Assembly (NCBI RefSeq): GCF_022179245.1
Contig: NZ_BPQM01000041.1
Coordinates: 47,788 to 111,787 of the forward strand
DNA from: Methylobacterium gregans
Lineage (GTDB): Bacteria > Pseudomonadota > Alphaproteobacteria > Rhizobiales > Beijerinckiaceae
DNA: 64,000 bases
Direction: 5' to 3'
Position numbers and translations under genes: made by a program
The notes under the pieces: model-generated
What the model saw: the letters and a program-made list of their open reading frames with translations, nothing else
The model's database searches: none
Told to the model about the DNA's origin: nothing
In this document: positions 49,214 to 57,446 of the stretch, piece by piece
How positions within the stretch are numbered: position 1 is the first letter of the stretch
How the letters are laid out: each line of letters starts with the position of its first letter

Positions 49214-50336
49214 CGGCCCCTGCGGGGTTCGTGAGTCTAGGGCCGGCCCGCTGCTCGGTCTGCTCGCCGCGCTGGCTGCCGCGCCGGCCACGGCCCAGCC
49301 CGCCGTCACGGTGCTCGACCTGCCCTTCCGGGTCACCGCTGTGCGCGGCCCGGCGAGTGAGGTCGCGGTCTCGGTCGCCACGTCCGGATTGCTGCCGATG
49401 GCCAGGCCCCGCGCGGGTGGGCCGGCGCTGGAGACCGGCGAAGAGGACAGCGCGCCCCTCGTCGTGGTCTGGGGCGAGGGCGGCGGCGCCGCGCTCGGGC
49501 TCGCGGACGGGGCGATCCGCACCACCCTGCTCGGCGCCGATGCGATCGAGGGCTTGGCCGCCGCCGAGACGCCGCGCGGGTCGCTGCCCGGCTCGCGCCG
49601 GGCCGTCTCCGGGGGGCTCTCGGCCTACCTGACCGGGCCGACCCGCGCGGCAGGCGTCCCGGGAGCGGCCGGCCTCACCATCCGCGAGCGGCAGCCGCTG
49701 GGTGTGACGGCCGAACCGAAAGCTGTCCCGGTGGCGACCGCCACGGTCTCGGCCGGGGCAGATTCCGTCTTCGCGGTCGCACGTCCTCGGGCCCTGCGCC
49801 TCTCTGGCAGCCCGGCCTTCCTCGCCGCCACGCTCGATGGTGCCTCGGGCTCGGGTCTCGCGCTGATCGGCCACCGCGACGGAAGCGCCGACTGGAGCGT
49901 GCGCGCGCGCGCGCCAATCCAGCCCGTAGCGCCGACGCGGATCGCCGCGGTGGCGGACTTCACCCGCTCCGGCGCGCCGCAGGCGGCGACCGTTCGGGGC
50001 GACGGCGTGCTCCAGCTCTGGACACTTGGACCGGATGCGCTGACGCTCGCTGCGGAGGCCTCAGGCTATGGTGCAGGCGCAGCCGACGCCGACATCGCCG
50101 CACCGGTCGAACCGGAGGGCGACGGCCCGGCCGAGCTCGCGCTGCCGATCGCGGGTGGGCAGGCGCTCGCGCTGGTGTCGCTGAAGGGCGGCGTCTCCGA
50201 GCGTTTGCGGGCGGCACTGCCGGCCCCGGCCGAGCACGGCGTCGCGGTGCTGGGGCGCGGAGCGGGCGCGCGGATCCTCGTCGGCCTCGCCGACGGGCGC
50301 GTGGCCGTGGTGGCACCGGAGGGCGCGAGGCCGTGA
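49206..50336 (+). CDS. secreted repeat protein, possibly beta-propeller
   Basis: 376 residues. A signal peptide (GPLLGLLAALAAAPATAQPA) is followed by about 340 residues of beta-rich, Ala/Gly-heavy sequence with segments like RIAAVADFTRSGAPQAATVR, VLQLWTLGPDALTLAAEASG and ILVGLADGRVAVVAPEGARP that recall FG-GAP/VCBS propeller blades. No catalytic motif is visible. Its ATG overlaps the SDR stop by 8 bp and its stop overlaps the NUDIX start by 4 bp, so translation is coupled. Confidence 0.7.
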   Translation: MSDGPCGVRESRAGPLLGLLAALAAAPATAQPAVTVLDLPFRVTAVRGPASEVAVSVATSGLLPMARPRAGGPALETGEEDSAPLVVVWGEGGGAALGLADGAIRTTLLGADAIEGLAAAETPRGSLPGSRRAVSGGLSAYLTGPTRAAGVPGAAGLTIRERQPLGVTAEPKAVPVATATVSAGADSVFAVARPRALRLSGSPAFLAATLDGASGSGLALIGHRDGSADWSVRARAPIQPVAPTRIAAVADFTRSGAPQAATVRGDGVLQLWTLGPDALTLAAEASGYGAGAADADIAAPVEPEGDGPAELALPIAGGQALALVSLKGGVSERLRAALPAPAEHGVAVLGRGAGARILVGLADGRVAVVAPEGARP

Positions 50337-50791
50337 GCGAGACCGAGAGCCGCCTGTTCCCGGCGCGCCCTTTCGTCGGCGCCTCGATCGCGGTGATCCG
50401 TGGCGACCGGGTCCTGCTCGCCGCGCGCGCCAACGCGCCGATGCGGGGCGTCTGGACCCTGCCGGGCGGCCTCGTGGAGGCCGGCGAGACCCTGGCCGAA
50501 GCGGCGCTCCGCGAGCTGCGCGAGGAGGTCGGCCTGGAGGCCCGGGTCGTCGGCGTACTCTCGCCGACCGAGATCATCGACCGGGACGCCGAGGGCCGCG
50601 CCCGGCACCATTACGTGGTGCACCCGCACGCGGCGCTCTGGCAGGGCGGCGAGCCGACGGCAGGCCCCGAAGCGCTCGCCGTGCGCTGGGCCCGTCTCGA
50701 CGAGGTGCCGGGACTCGCGACCACGCCCGGTCTGGTCGGTACCCTGACCGAGGCCTTCGCACGGGTGAGCGCCCTGGAGCCGGTACTGTGA
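50333..50791 (+). CDS. NUDIX hydrolase
   Basis: 152 residues. The Nudix box fits GGLVEAGETLAEAALRELRE and EVGLEA (G-x5-E-x7-REUxEExGU), preceded by GVWTLPGG. It hydrolyses a nucleoside diphosphate linked to another group; RHHYVVHPHAAL fits the ADP-ribose/NADH type, but specificity is not settled. The GTG start overlaps the previous stop (GTGA). Confidence 0.92.
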   Translation: MSETESRLFPARPFVGASIAVIRGDRVLLAARANAPMRGVWTLPGGLVEAGETLAEAALRELREEVGLEARVVGVLSPTEIIDRDAEGRARHHYVVHPHAALWQGGEPTAGPEALAVRWARLDEVPGLATTPGLVGTLTEAFARVSALEPVL

Positions 50792-50874
50792 AGGTTTTTC
50801 TTGACAGGCCAAAGCGGTCTTCGCGCGCGCTCCTCCCATACCCCTCCGCGGCGAAGGCTGATCTCTGCGTCGGC

Positions 50875-51366
50875 ATGGATCGGCCTGGAGGACGTTCCAT
50901 AGAGAGCGGCGGCAGCTTGCGCCGTGTGGCCCTGGCGCTCTGCCTATTCGCCGCCTGCGCGCCGCTCGCCCCCGCGTCCACCCTCGCTCAGCAGCGGGCG
51001 CCCTCCCGCGCGGCACCGAAGGCGCCCGAGAAGGAGAAGGAGCCCGCACCACCTCCGGAACAGCCCGCCCCCTACGACCGGGACTTGATGCGCCTCGCCG
51101 AAATCATCGGCTCGCTCGCCCTTCTGCGCGGTCTCTGCGCGGAGCCGGACGCGGGCGAGTGGCAGAAACGGATGCAGGCCCTGATCGATGCTGAGGGCAT
51201 CACGCAGGCGCGGCGCGATCGCCTTGCCGGAGCGTTCAACCGTGGCTACCGCAGCTACGCGGTGACCTACCGGATCTGCACCCCCTCTGCCCGGGAGGCC
51301 GCCTCACGGTTCGTCGCCGAGGGCGAGCGGCTGTCGCAGGCGCTGGCCGGCCGTTTCGGGGGCTGA
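50875..51366 (+). CDS. TIGR02301 family secreted protein
   Basis: About 163 residues. The C-terminal 110 match TIGR02301, an uncharacterised Rhizobiales family: YDRDLMRLAEIIGSLALLRG, LCAEPDAGEWQKRMQALIDA and AGAFNRGYRSYAVTYRICTP, with two conserved Cys. A signal peptide (LRRVALALCLFAACAPLAPA) precedes a Pro/Lys-rich linker. The frame opens at GTG 50788, overlapping the NUDIX stop; ATG 50875 or TTG 50916 place the signal peptide better. The function is unknown. Confidence 0.8.
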   Translation: MDRPGGRSIESGGSLRRVALALCLFAACAPLAPASTLAQQRAPSRAAPKAPEKEKEPAPPPEQPAPYDRDLMRLAEIIGSLALLRGLCAEPDAGEWQKRMQALIDAEGITQARRDRLAGAFNRGYRSYAVTYRICTPSAREAASRFVAEGERLSQALAGRFGG

Positions 51367-51485
51367 TGCAGGCGGGCAACAGCGGGAGGCGAGTTCAAGA
51401 ATCCCTTCAAATCGACCGGTCGCGTTAACCGCTTCGCAATTCCTGGCTGGCCGCCCGGGGTCGAGCCGCCTATCATCCTGGGGAA

Positions 51486-51506
51486 CGCCCGGCCTCCGGC
51501 CGGGCG
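51486..51506 (+). promoter_or_regulatory. hairpin next to the Shine-Dalgarno of a small gene
   Basis: CGCCCGGCC-TCC-GGCCGGGCG is a perfect 9-bp GC stem with a 3-base loop, ending 1-2 bases before the GAAGGA ribosome site (51508-51513) of the gene at 51525. It may block or expose that site. It has no T tract. Confidence 0.4.
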
Positions 51507-51524
51507 CGAAGGATGTTTAACGCC

Positions 51525-51782
51525 ATGCTCAATCCGACTCACACCGCCGCTCCCATCGAGGCCGATGTGGACGAGAAGCGCGTCGCGTTGAGCTACGTCT
51601 CCGAAGCCTTCGCCGAAGGATGTCTCGACGGTCTGGACGCCGACTGCATGGCCCAGGCCGCCCTCTTCGCGGCCTTCCAGGAACTCGTCACGACCTACGG
51701 TGAGGAAGCGACCGCGCGCTACGCTGAAGGTTTTCCCGAGCGCATCCGCGGCGGCGCCTTCACCACCGCCCTGCAGCACTGA
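51525..51782 (+). CDS. small acidic hypothetical protein
   Basis: About 85 residues, MLNPTHTAAPIEADVDEKRV onward, all helical with acidic and Ala-rich segments (LSYVSEAFAEGCLDGLDADC, AALFAAFQELVTTYGEEATA). No family is recognised, though the pattern looks conserved. The in-frame ATG at 51513 has its purine run too close (GAAGG directly before), so 51525 is preferred. A stable GC hairpin lies just upstream of the ribosome site. Confidence 0.65.
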   Translation: MLNPTHTAAPIEADVDEKRVALSYVSEAFAEGCLDGLDADCMAQAALFAAFQELVTTYGEEATARYAEGFPERIRGGAFTTALQH

Positions 51783-51786
51783 GGGC

Positions 51787-52776
51787 TCAGCGCGTCGTCG
51801 CCGCGACGGGCACGAGATCGGCGACCGCCTCCGCAAGGCGATCGCCTGCCACCCAAGGCACCATATGGCCGATGCCGGGCAGGCGCACGAGCCGCGCGCC
51901 GGGGATACGCTCTGCCAGCGGCCCGGCCTGGGCATCGATCCGCACCAAGGGGTCTGCGTCCCCTGAGACGACCAGCACGGGCAGGCGCAAGTCACCGTAG
52001 CGCGGGTTCTGCCGCTCGAGCGCGGCGGGCAGCCCCATCAGATCCTCGACATTCGCGAACAGCGCGCCGGGCCGGAGCGCCAGCGGCACCCGGGCCCGGT
52101 CGAGGTAATCCGCCGCCTCGGGCTGGGGCCGAAAGGCGTGGGCGGCCGCGCCGCGAAGGTGATAGAGGGCGAGGGGCGGCCCGAGCGTCCGGCTGAGCAG
52201 CCACGCGACGGGCGGCTTCGCGGCGAGCCGCCAGTACCAGGGCAGCGTCATCCGCTGGGGAAAGGGCAGCGCCACGGGCGCCACCAGGGCGAGCGCCGAG
52301 ACGCGCTCCGGATGGTCGAGCGCCAGTGCCAGGGCTGCGGCGCCGCCCCAGGAATGCCCGAGCACGATCACCGGCCCGAGATCAAGGATGGCCAGCGCCG
52401 TGGCGATCCGGTCTGCCTGCGACGCGGGCGTTCCGGCGCCGAGCCGGTCGCTCCAGCCGTGGCCCGGCCGGTCGAAGGCGATCACGCGAAAACCTTGCGC
52501 CGCGAGCGTGCGACCAATGCCTTCCATCGGGTCGGCGGCATTGGCCGAAGCGCCATGGATCAGCACCACCGTGCCGCGGGCTCCCGTCTCTGGCCCGGCC
52601 TGCAGCGTGGCGAGCCGGCCGCCCTCGACGGACACGAAGGGACCCGCCGGCGGGTAGGCAGCACCGGCCCGCCACCCGATCAGCAAGCTCGCGACCGCAC
52701 CGATGGCCAGGAGACAGAACGCGAGCACGAGAGGCGCTCCGGCCAGAACGGCGAGCACCACCAGGACGAATCTCAC
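51787..52776 (-). CDS. membrane-anchored alpha/beta hydrolase
   Basis: 329 residues. Two N-terminal hydrophobic stretches (RFVLVVLAVLAGAPLVLAFC and LLAIGAVASLLIGW) anchor it. The hydrolase core has VVLIHGASANAADPMEGIGR, RVIAFDRPGHGWSDRL, the Ser elbow VLGHSWGGAAALA, Asp in VVSGDADPLVRI and His in PGIGHMVPW. The substrate is unknown; the family includes esterases and haloperoxidase-like enzymes. GTG at 52776 overlaps the TPR stop by 4 bp (GTGA), so the pair is translationally coupled; the longer frame to 53040 overlaps the TPR gene and was rejected. Confidence 0.87.
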   Translation of the reverse strand: MRFVLVVLAVLAGAPLVLAFCLLAIGAVASLLIGWRAGAAYPPAGPFVSVEGGRLATLQAGPETGARGTVVLIHGASANAADPMEGIGRTLAAQGFRVIAFDRPGHGWSDRLGAGTPASQADRIATALAILDLGPVIVLGHSWGGAAALALALDHPERVSALALVAPVALPFPQRMTLPWYWRLAAKPPVAWLLSRTLGPPLALYHLRGAAAHAFRPQPEAADYLDRARVPLALRPGALFANVEDLMGLPAALERQNPRYGDLRLPVLVVSGDADPLVRIDAQAGPLAERIPGARLVRLPGIGHMVPWVAGDRLAEAVADLVPVAATTR

Positions 52777-53378
52777 AGGTCGCGGCCGTCGACGTCGGGG
52801 GCGAGACGATCGATCGCGTCCTTCACCTTGGCCATGCGCGGATAGAGCGCGGCGGCGCGCCGGAAGGCGCTCAGCGCCCGCGTCTTGTCGTCCATCGACA
52901 GGTAGATTCGCCCGAGTGCCGCCCAGGCCTCGAAATGGCGCGGCTCGAGCACCAGCGCGCGCTGCAGGTCGGCCACCGCACCCTGCTTGTCGGAGAGCAG
53001 CCAGAACACCGTGGCGCGCCGGTTCCAGCCCTCGGACCAAGCCGGCTCCAGAGCGGTGACCCGGTCCATCAACTCGGCCGCGAGAGCGAAATCCTTCGCG
53101 CTCATCGCCTGCCGGGCCCGGTCTGTGAGGAGATCCGCCGTGGCGCTGCCCGAGCGGTCGAGGCGCCGCTCAATCAGCTTGGCGATGCCCTTGGCCTCCT
53201 CATCGTCCTCGGCTTCGCGCAGGCGTCCGAAGAGCTCGTCCAGACTGGCGGGGGGCGCGGGCTTCTTGCGCTCGGTCGGCGGCTCCCCCTCGCTCCGTCC
53301 AGCAAGACCGGGCGGCGCGGCGAGCGCGTGGCCCGCGATCAGGGCGGCGAGCAGGCCGGAGACGACGGAGCGCAGCAT
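52773..53378 (-). CDS. secreted tetratricopeptide repeat protein
   Basis: 201 residues with signal peptide MLRSVVSGLLAALIAGHALA. The mature part has an acidic helical region (SLDELFGRLREAEDDEEAKG) and three TPR-like repeats (DFALAAELMDRVTALEPAWS, GAVADLQRALVLEPRHFEAW, TRALSAFRRAAALYPRMAKV). It is a periplasmic protein-interaction module of unknown partner, coupled to the alpha/beta hydrolase downstream. The frame opens further up to 53672, but MLRSVV gives the signal peptide. Confidence 0.85.
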   Translation of the reverse strand: MLRSVVSGLLAALIAGHALAAPPGLAGRSEGEPPTERKKPAPPASLDELFGRLREAEDDEEAKGIAKLIERRLDRSGSATADLLTDRARQAMSAKDFALAAELMDRVTALEPAWSEGWNRRATVFWLLSDKQGAVADLQRALVLEPRHFEAWAALGRIYLSMDDKTRALSAFRRAAALYPRMAKVKDAIDRLAPDVDGRDL

Positions 53379-53432
53379 GGCGCGAGCCTGTACGCGCCCG
53401 CGCGCCCCGTCAACGCGCCGGAGCGCCGCGCC

Positions 53433-53469
53433 AAAACGAAAAGGCAGGCACCGCGCTCGGTACCTGCCT
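53433..53469 (-). terminator. intrinsic terminator of rpmJ
   Basis: On the minus strand AGGCAGGTACCG pairs with CGGTGCCTGCCT (one mismatch, 4-base loop), followed by TTTTCGTTTT. It is 44 bases past the rpmJ stop. Confidence 0.85.
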
Positions 53470-53512
53470 CTCGAATGTCCGATCGGATGCCCGCCGCCGC
53501 GGGCGGTGGGCC

Positions 53513-53638
53513 TCAGCCCTGACGGGCCTTGAAGCGCTTCTGGGTCTTGTTGATGACGTAGACCCGGCCCTTGCGGCGCACGAGCTGGTTGTCGCGGTGA
53601 CGGCCGCGGAGCGACTTGAGGGAGTTGCGGATCTTCAT
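53513..53638 (-). CDS. rpmJ: 50S ribosomal protein L36 (bL36)
   Basis: 41 residues, [20 protein letters not shown] onward, ending [11 protein letters not shown]. This is the zinc-free long-type bL36 (the four zinc ligands are replaced), the form in most alphaproteobacteria. It is a component of the large ribosomal subunit. It stands as a single gene with its own terminator. Confidence 0.97.
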   Translation of the reverse strand: MKIRNSLKSLRGRHRDNQLVRRKGRVYVINKTQKRFKARQG

Positions 53639-53802
53639 GTTCTGCTTCGGCGGGCTCGTGCCTGCCGTCCATGCACGGGTTTCGGGGGCGGGAAGCCCGA
53701 AGGGCCCCCTGCGATGGCGGCGCAACGCATCGCGGAAAGGCGGCCCCTGTAACAGGATTCGCCCCGAACAGGCAAGCCGGAGACTGCGACGCCGTATCGC
53801 GC

Positions 53803-55368
53803 TCAGCCGATCCGCTCGGCGATGCGGTCGGCCACCCTGAGGGCGTTGGCGACGATGGTCAGCGTCGGGTTCACAGCGCCGATCGAGGGGAAGAAGCTCG
53901 CGTCTGTGACGTAGAGGTTGTCGAGCTCGTGAGCCTTGCAGTCGAGGTCGAGCACGCTGGCGCGCGGATCGGTGCCGAAGCGCAGGGTGCCGGCCTGATG
54001 TGCCGTGCCGCTGAGCGGGATATTCTTGCCGAGATAGAGAGAGCGCTCGAAGAGGTACGTGTAGGCGCCGGCCGGCTCCAGGAGGTCGGAGAGCTTGGCG
54101 CGGAGGCGGTCGTGCGCCTCGCGGTTGTTCTCCCGGATGTCGAGGATGGTGTGCCCGTCGCGGTCGATGCTGATCCGGTTGTCCGGGTGCGGCAGGTCCT
54201 CGCTCTGAAGCCAGAAGTCCATCGCATGGCGCGCCACCATGTTGAAGGGCGCGTCCGGCAGGAAGCCGGTCCATTTCGGGAACTCCTCGCCGCGGATCTG
54301 GTCCGGATGGGTCTTGGCGCACATCTGGATGAGGCCCATCGGGTATTCCCACGCCTTCGACTCGAAGTAGAAGTCCGAGAGCGCGAGCGTCTTCTGGAAG
54401 ACGGTGTCGTTGGCCTCCTTCGAAAGCGCCATCAGCACCGACATGTTGTGGCGCATGTAGTTGCGCCCGACCTGATCCGAGCCGTTGGCGAGCCCGTTCG
54501 GGTGCGTGTCGCTGGCCGAGCGCAGAAAGAGCAGGGCCGAGGACAGCGCCCCGCAGGCCACCACCACGATATCGGCGCTGTAGCGCTCTTCCCGGCCCTC
54601 GCGGGTCACGCGCACGCCCGTCACGCTCTTGCCCGACGGATCGGTCTCCAGCCGCGACACGTAGGCGTTGACGAGGAGGGTGACGTTGTCGTGGGCGGCG
54701 AGCGTCGGGTCCACCGTCATCACCTGCGCGTCGGCCTTGCCGTTGAGGAGGCAGGGGAAGCCGTCGAAGGCGTCGCAGCGGATGCAGATGCTGGTGGGCG
54801 TCGGACGCCCGTTGCGCTCGTCGAGCTTGATGCCGAGCGGCAGGTGGTAGGGGTGCAGGCCGTGCCGCGCCCAGTCGTCGGAGAGCTTCTGGATGCGCGG
54901 CTCGTGGCTGACCGCCGGGTGGTCGTAGGGACCGCTCGCCCAGGGCTCGGTCGGATCCTCGCCCCGGTTGCCGTGGACGGCAAACAGGCGCTCGGCCTGA
55001 GCGTAGTAGGGCTCGAACTCGGCGTAGGAGACCGGCCAGGCCGGCGAGATGCCGTCGACGTGCCGCACCGCCTCGAAGTCGCGCTCGCGCAGGCGCAGCA
55101 GGGCCGCGCCGTAGACCTTCGAGTTGCCGCCCACATAGTAGTGCAGGCCCGGATGGAAGGCGCGGCCGTCACCGCCGTACCACGTCTCGGTCGCCTGGTA
55201 CTTGCCTTCCACGAAGACCGTCCGGGCATTCCAGTTGTCCTGGCTGCGCGGCAGGTAATCCCCGCGCTCCAGAAGCAGGATGCGCTTGCCGGTCTCGGCG
55301 AGCCGCGCGGTCAGCGAGCCGCCACCCGGGCCGGAGCCGATGACGATGATGTCGTAATGGTCCTGCAT
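53803..55368 (-). CDS. GMC-family oxidoreductase
   Basis: 521-residue FAD enzyme. The dinucleotide site is [20 protein letters not shown] at 6-25 followed by ILLLERG. The GMC C-terminal domain has [18 protein letters not shown] with the active His and [20 protein letters not shown] with the Asn/His partner position as Asn. GMC enzymes oxidise alcohols, sugars or choline. There is no signal peptide. It diverges from a DoxX-cupin-SMP30 operon over 211 bp, suggesting a shared role; the substrate is not known. Confidence 0.9.
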   Translation of the reverse strand: MQDHYDIIVIGSGPGGGSLTARLAETGKRILLLERGDYLPRSQDNWNARTVFVEGKYQATETWYGGDGRAFHPGLHYYVGGNSKVYGAALLRLRERDFEAVRHVDGISPAWPVSYAEFEPYYAQAERLFAVHGNRGEDPTEPWASGPYDHPAVSHEPRIQKLSDDWARHGLHPYHLPLGIKLDERNGRPTPTSICIRCDAFDGFPCLLNGKADAQVMTVDPTLAAHDNVTLLVNAYVSRLETDPSGKSVTGVRVTREGREERYSADIVVVACGALSSALLFLRSASDTHPNGLANGSDQVGRNYMRHNMSVLMALSKEANDTVFQKTLALSDFYFESKAWEYPMGLIQMCAKTHPDQIRGEEFPKWTGFLPDAPFNMVARHAMDFWLQSEDLPHPDNRISIDRDGHTILDIRENNREAHDRLRAKLSDLLEPAGAYTYLFERSLYLGKNIPLSGTAHQAGTLRFGTDPRASVLDLDCKAHELDNLYVTDASFFPSIGAVNPTLTIVANALRVADRIAERIG

Positions 55369-55579
55369 CGGGTGATTCCGCGGCGCAGCATGGGAGAACA
55401 GCGCGGCAACGTAGCCTGTCCGCAGCCGTTCCGGCCGGGTGCGTCACGGAATCGTGCACGTGGCCGCGCGATGAAAGCCGCCCGGTGGGGTACGCGTCCG
55501 CAACCGCCGACCGGTGCGGACGTTGCCGCCACGGCGTGCGGACACCCCGCACCCGCCGTACCGGAGCCCGCCCGCCGCG

Positions 55580-56056
55580 ATGGACCTCTCGACCTGGCTC
55601 AACCTCGTGGCGGTACCGCTCGTGGCGAAGATCTGCCTCGTCGGCATGTTCCCACCGAGCGCGCTCGACAAGATCGTGCACTGGGACGAGGCGATGGAGC
55701 AGGCGCGCTCCGGCCCCCTGCCCTTCCCGGCCCTCCTCCTCGTGCTCGGCATCGTGGTCGAGACCGTCACGCCCGTGCTGATCGTGATCGGCTGGTACGA
55801 TCGTGCCGCCGCCTTCGTTCTGATGGGCTTCTGCGCGGTCACCGCCGTGCTGTTCCACCGGTTCTGGGAATATCCGGGCTTCTGGTCGCGCAACGGCGCG
55901 GGCCGGGCCCATTTCTGGGACTTCCTCAAGAATTTCGGCCTCGTGGGCGGACTGCTGCTCGTGGTGATCGGCGGCAGCTACGCGCCGGCCTCGGATGTCG
56001 CGCGCCACCCGCTCTCCTCCGGTCCCTACGCGGCCGACGCGCCCGCCAAGCCCTGA
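55580..56056 (+). CDS. DoxX-family membrane protein
   Basis: 158 residues with four membrane helices (LNLVAVPLVAKICLVGMF, PALLLVLGIVVETVTPVLIV, AAAFVLMGFCAVTAVLFH, NFGLVGGLLLVVIGGSYA). The DoxX pattern PPSALDKIVHWDEAMEQAR and HRFWEYPGFW is present. DoxX-type proteins act as membrane subunits that hand electrons to quinones. First of three genes with 11-bp gaps. Confidence 0.85.
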   Translation: MDLSTWLNLVAVPLVAKICLVGMFPPSALDKIVHWDEAMEQARSGPLPFPALLLVLGIVVETVTPVLIVIGWYDRAAAFVLMGFCAVTAVLFHRFWEYPGFWSRNGAGRAHFWDFLKNFGLVGGLLLVVIGGSYAPASDVARHPLSSGPYAADAPAKP

Positions 56057-56067
56057 AGGATCCGACA

Positions 56068-56529
56068 ATGTCCGAGCCCAAAGCCGACCCGAAGCCCCCG
56101 GCCATGCCCTACTGGCACGTCTACACCGACGACGAGGGCGTGAGCCGCCAGGCGCGGTTCGAACTCACGGCGTTCCAGTTCCAGGGCATCGGCCCCGGTG
56201 TGGCGCCGCAGTGGAACGACAAGATGGATCCGTCGCAGGCCGGCGTCACCTTCACGGTGCTCCCGGTCGGCTGGATCGGCGACTGGCACGAGAACCCCAA
56301 GCCCCAGTGGATCGCGATCCTCTCGGGCCGCTGGTTCGTCGAGACGATGGACGGCAAGCGGGTCGAGATGGGCCCCGGAGAGCTGATGTTCGGCGAGGAC
56401 CAGAACACGCGCGCGCGCGACGGCCGGAAAGGCCATCTCTCGGGAACGGTGGGGGACGAGCCCTGCACCATGATCGTCACCGGACTCGACGTGGAGCCGA
56501 CGGTGAACCGGCCGGGCCGCTTCACGTAG
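56068..56529 (+). CDS. cupin-fold protein
   Basis: 153 residues of a single cupin barrel: VLPVGWIGDWHENPKPQWIA, LSGRWFVETMDGKRVEMGPG and ELMFGEDQNT match the two cupin motifs, but only one His of the first motif (DWHE) is clear, so metal binding may be altered. Its function is unknown, perhaps an isomerase or a sensor. It is between doxX and the SMP-30 gene, 11 bp from each. Confidence 0.82.
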   Translation: MSEPKADPKPPAMPYWHVYTDDEGVSRQARFELTAFQFQGIGPGVAPQWNDKMDPSQAGVTFTVLPVGWIGDWHENPKPQWIAILSGRWFVETMDGKRVEMGPGELMFGEDQNTRARDGRKGHLSGTVGDEPCTMIVTGLDVEPTVNRPGRFT

Positions 56530-56540
56530 GAGCGGTCCGC

Positions 56541-57443
56541 ATGGACGGTTTCGAGGTCACGCAGGCGCGCTTCAAGAGCTTCGTCCTGCCCAACGCGCCT
56601 CTCGAGACGCTGGCCGAGGGCTTCCGCTGGTGCGAGGGGCCGGTCTGGTTCGCGGACCGGGACGAGTTGCTGTTCTCCGACCTGCCGAACGATCGGGTGA
56701 TGCGCTGGAGCGAGGGCGGAGGCCTGAGCGTCTACCGAGCGCATGTCGGGTTCGAGAACGGCCATGCCCGCGACCGGCAGGGGCGGCTTCTCTCCTGCTC
56801 GCATCGGCTGCGCCGGATCAGCCGGACGGAGCTCGACGGCAGCGTCACGGTGCTGGTCGACTCCTATGAGGGCAAGCGCCTGAATTCGCCGAACGACATC
56901 GTCTGCAAGTCGGACGGCACGATCTGGTTCTCCGACCCGCCCTACGGCATCCAGACCGACTACGAGGGCGGCAAGCAGGAATCGGAGCTGCCGGCCAACC
57001 TCTACCGCTTCGACCCGCGCGACGGCTCGCTCACGGTCGCGGCGGGCGATTTCGAGGGGCCGAACGGGCTCTGCTTCTCGCCCGACGAGCGCAGGCTCTA
57101 CGTGGCCGAGACGGGCCTGCAGTTCGCTGAGAATCCGACGCGCTACATCCGGGTCTTCGACGTCGGCGACGACGGGCGGCTGTCGAACCCGCGGATCTTC
57201 CACACGGTCGCGCCCGGGATGGCGGACGGCTTCCGCTGCGACGAGGAGGGCAATGTCTGGTCGAGCGCGGGCGACGGCGTGCACGTCATCGACCCGGGCG
57301 GCGACCTGATCGGCAAGATCCGGACGCCGGCCACGGTGTCGAACCTCTGCTTCGGCGGGCGCTACCGCAGCCGCCTGTTCCTCTGCGTCTCGCACAGCCT
57401 GATGGCGATCTACGTCAACCGGCGGGGCGCGGCGCTGGTCTGA
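56541..57443 (+). CDS. SMP-30/gluconolactonase-type lactonase
   Basis: A 300-residue six-bladed propeller lactonase. Metal ligand positions are visible: the Glu in WCEGPVWF, the Asn in NSPNDIVCKSDGTIWFSDPP and PNGLCFSPDERRLYVAETG, and the Asp in MADGFRCDEEGNVW. The family opens sugar lactones such as gluconolactone. With the divergent GMC oxidoreductase it could form an oxidise-then-hydrolyse pair. Third gene of the operon. Confidence 0.9.
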   Translation: MDGFEVTQARFKSFVLPNAPLETLAEGFRWCEGPVWFADRDELLFSDLPNDRVMRWSEGGGLSVYRAHVGFENGHARDRQGRLLSCSHRLRRISRTELDGSVTVLVDSYEGKRLNSPNDIVCKSDGTIWFSDPPYGIQTDYEGGKQESELPANLYRFDPRDGSLTVAAGDFEGPNGLCFSPDERRLYVAETGLQFAENPTRYIRVFDVGDDGRLSNPRIFHTVAPGMADGFRCDEEGNVWSSAGDGVHVIDPGGDLIGKIRTPATVSNLCFGGRYRSRLFLCVSHSLMAIYVNRRGAALV

Positions 57444-57446
57444 GCC

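Noticed and set aside
49897..49914. Run of CG dinucleotides in a coding region
   Set aside because: Codes for Arg-Ala residues in the secreted repeat protein; expected at this GC content.
53671..56529. 952-codon open frame on the plus strand across the GMC oxidoreductase
   Set aside because: Most of it is antisense to the GMC gene; only its last 153 codons (from 56068) are real, as the cupin gene.
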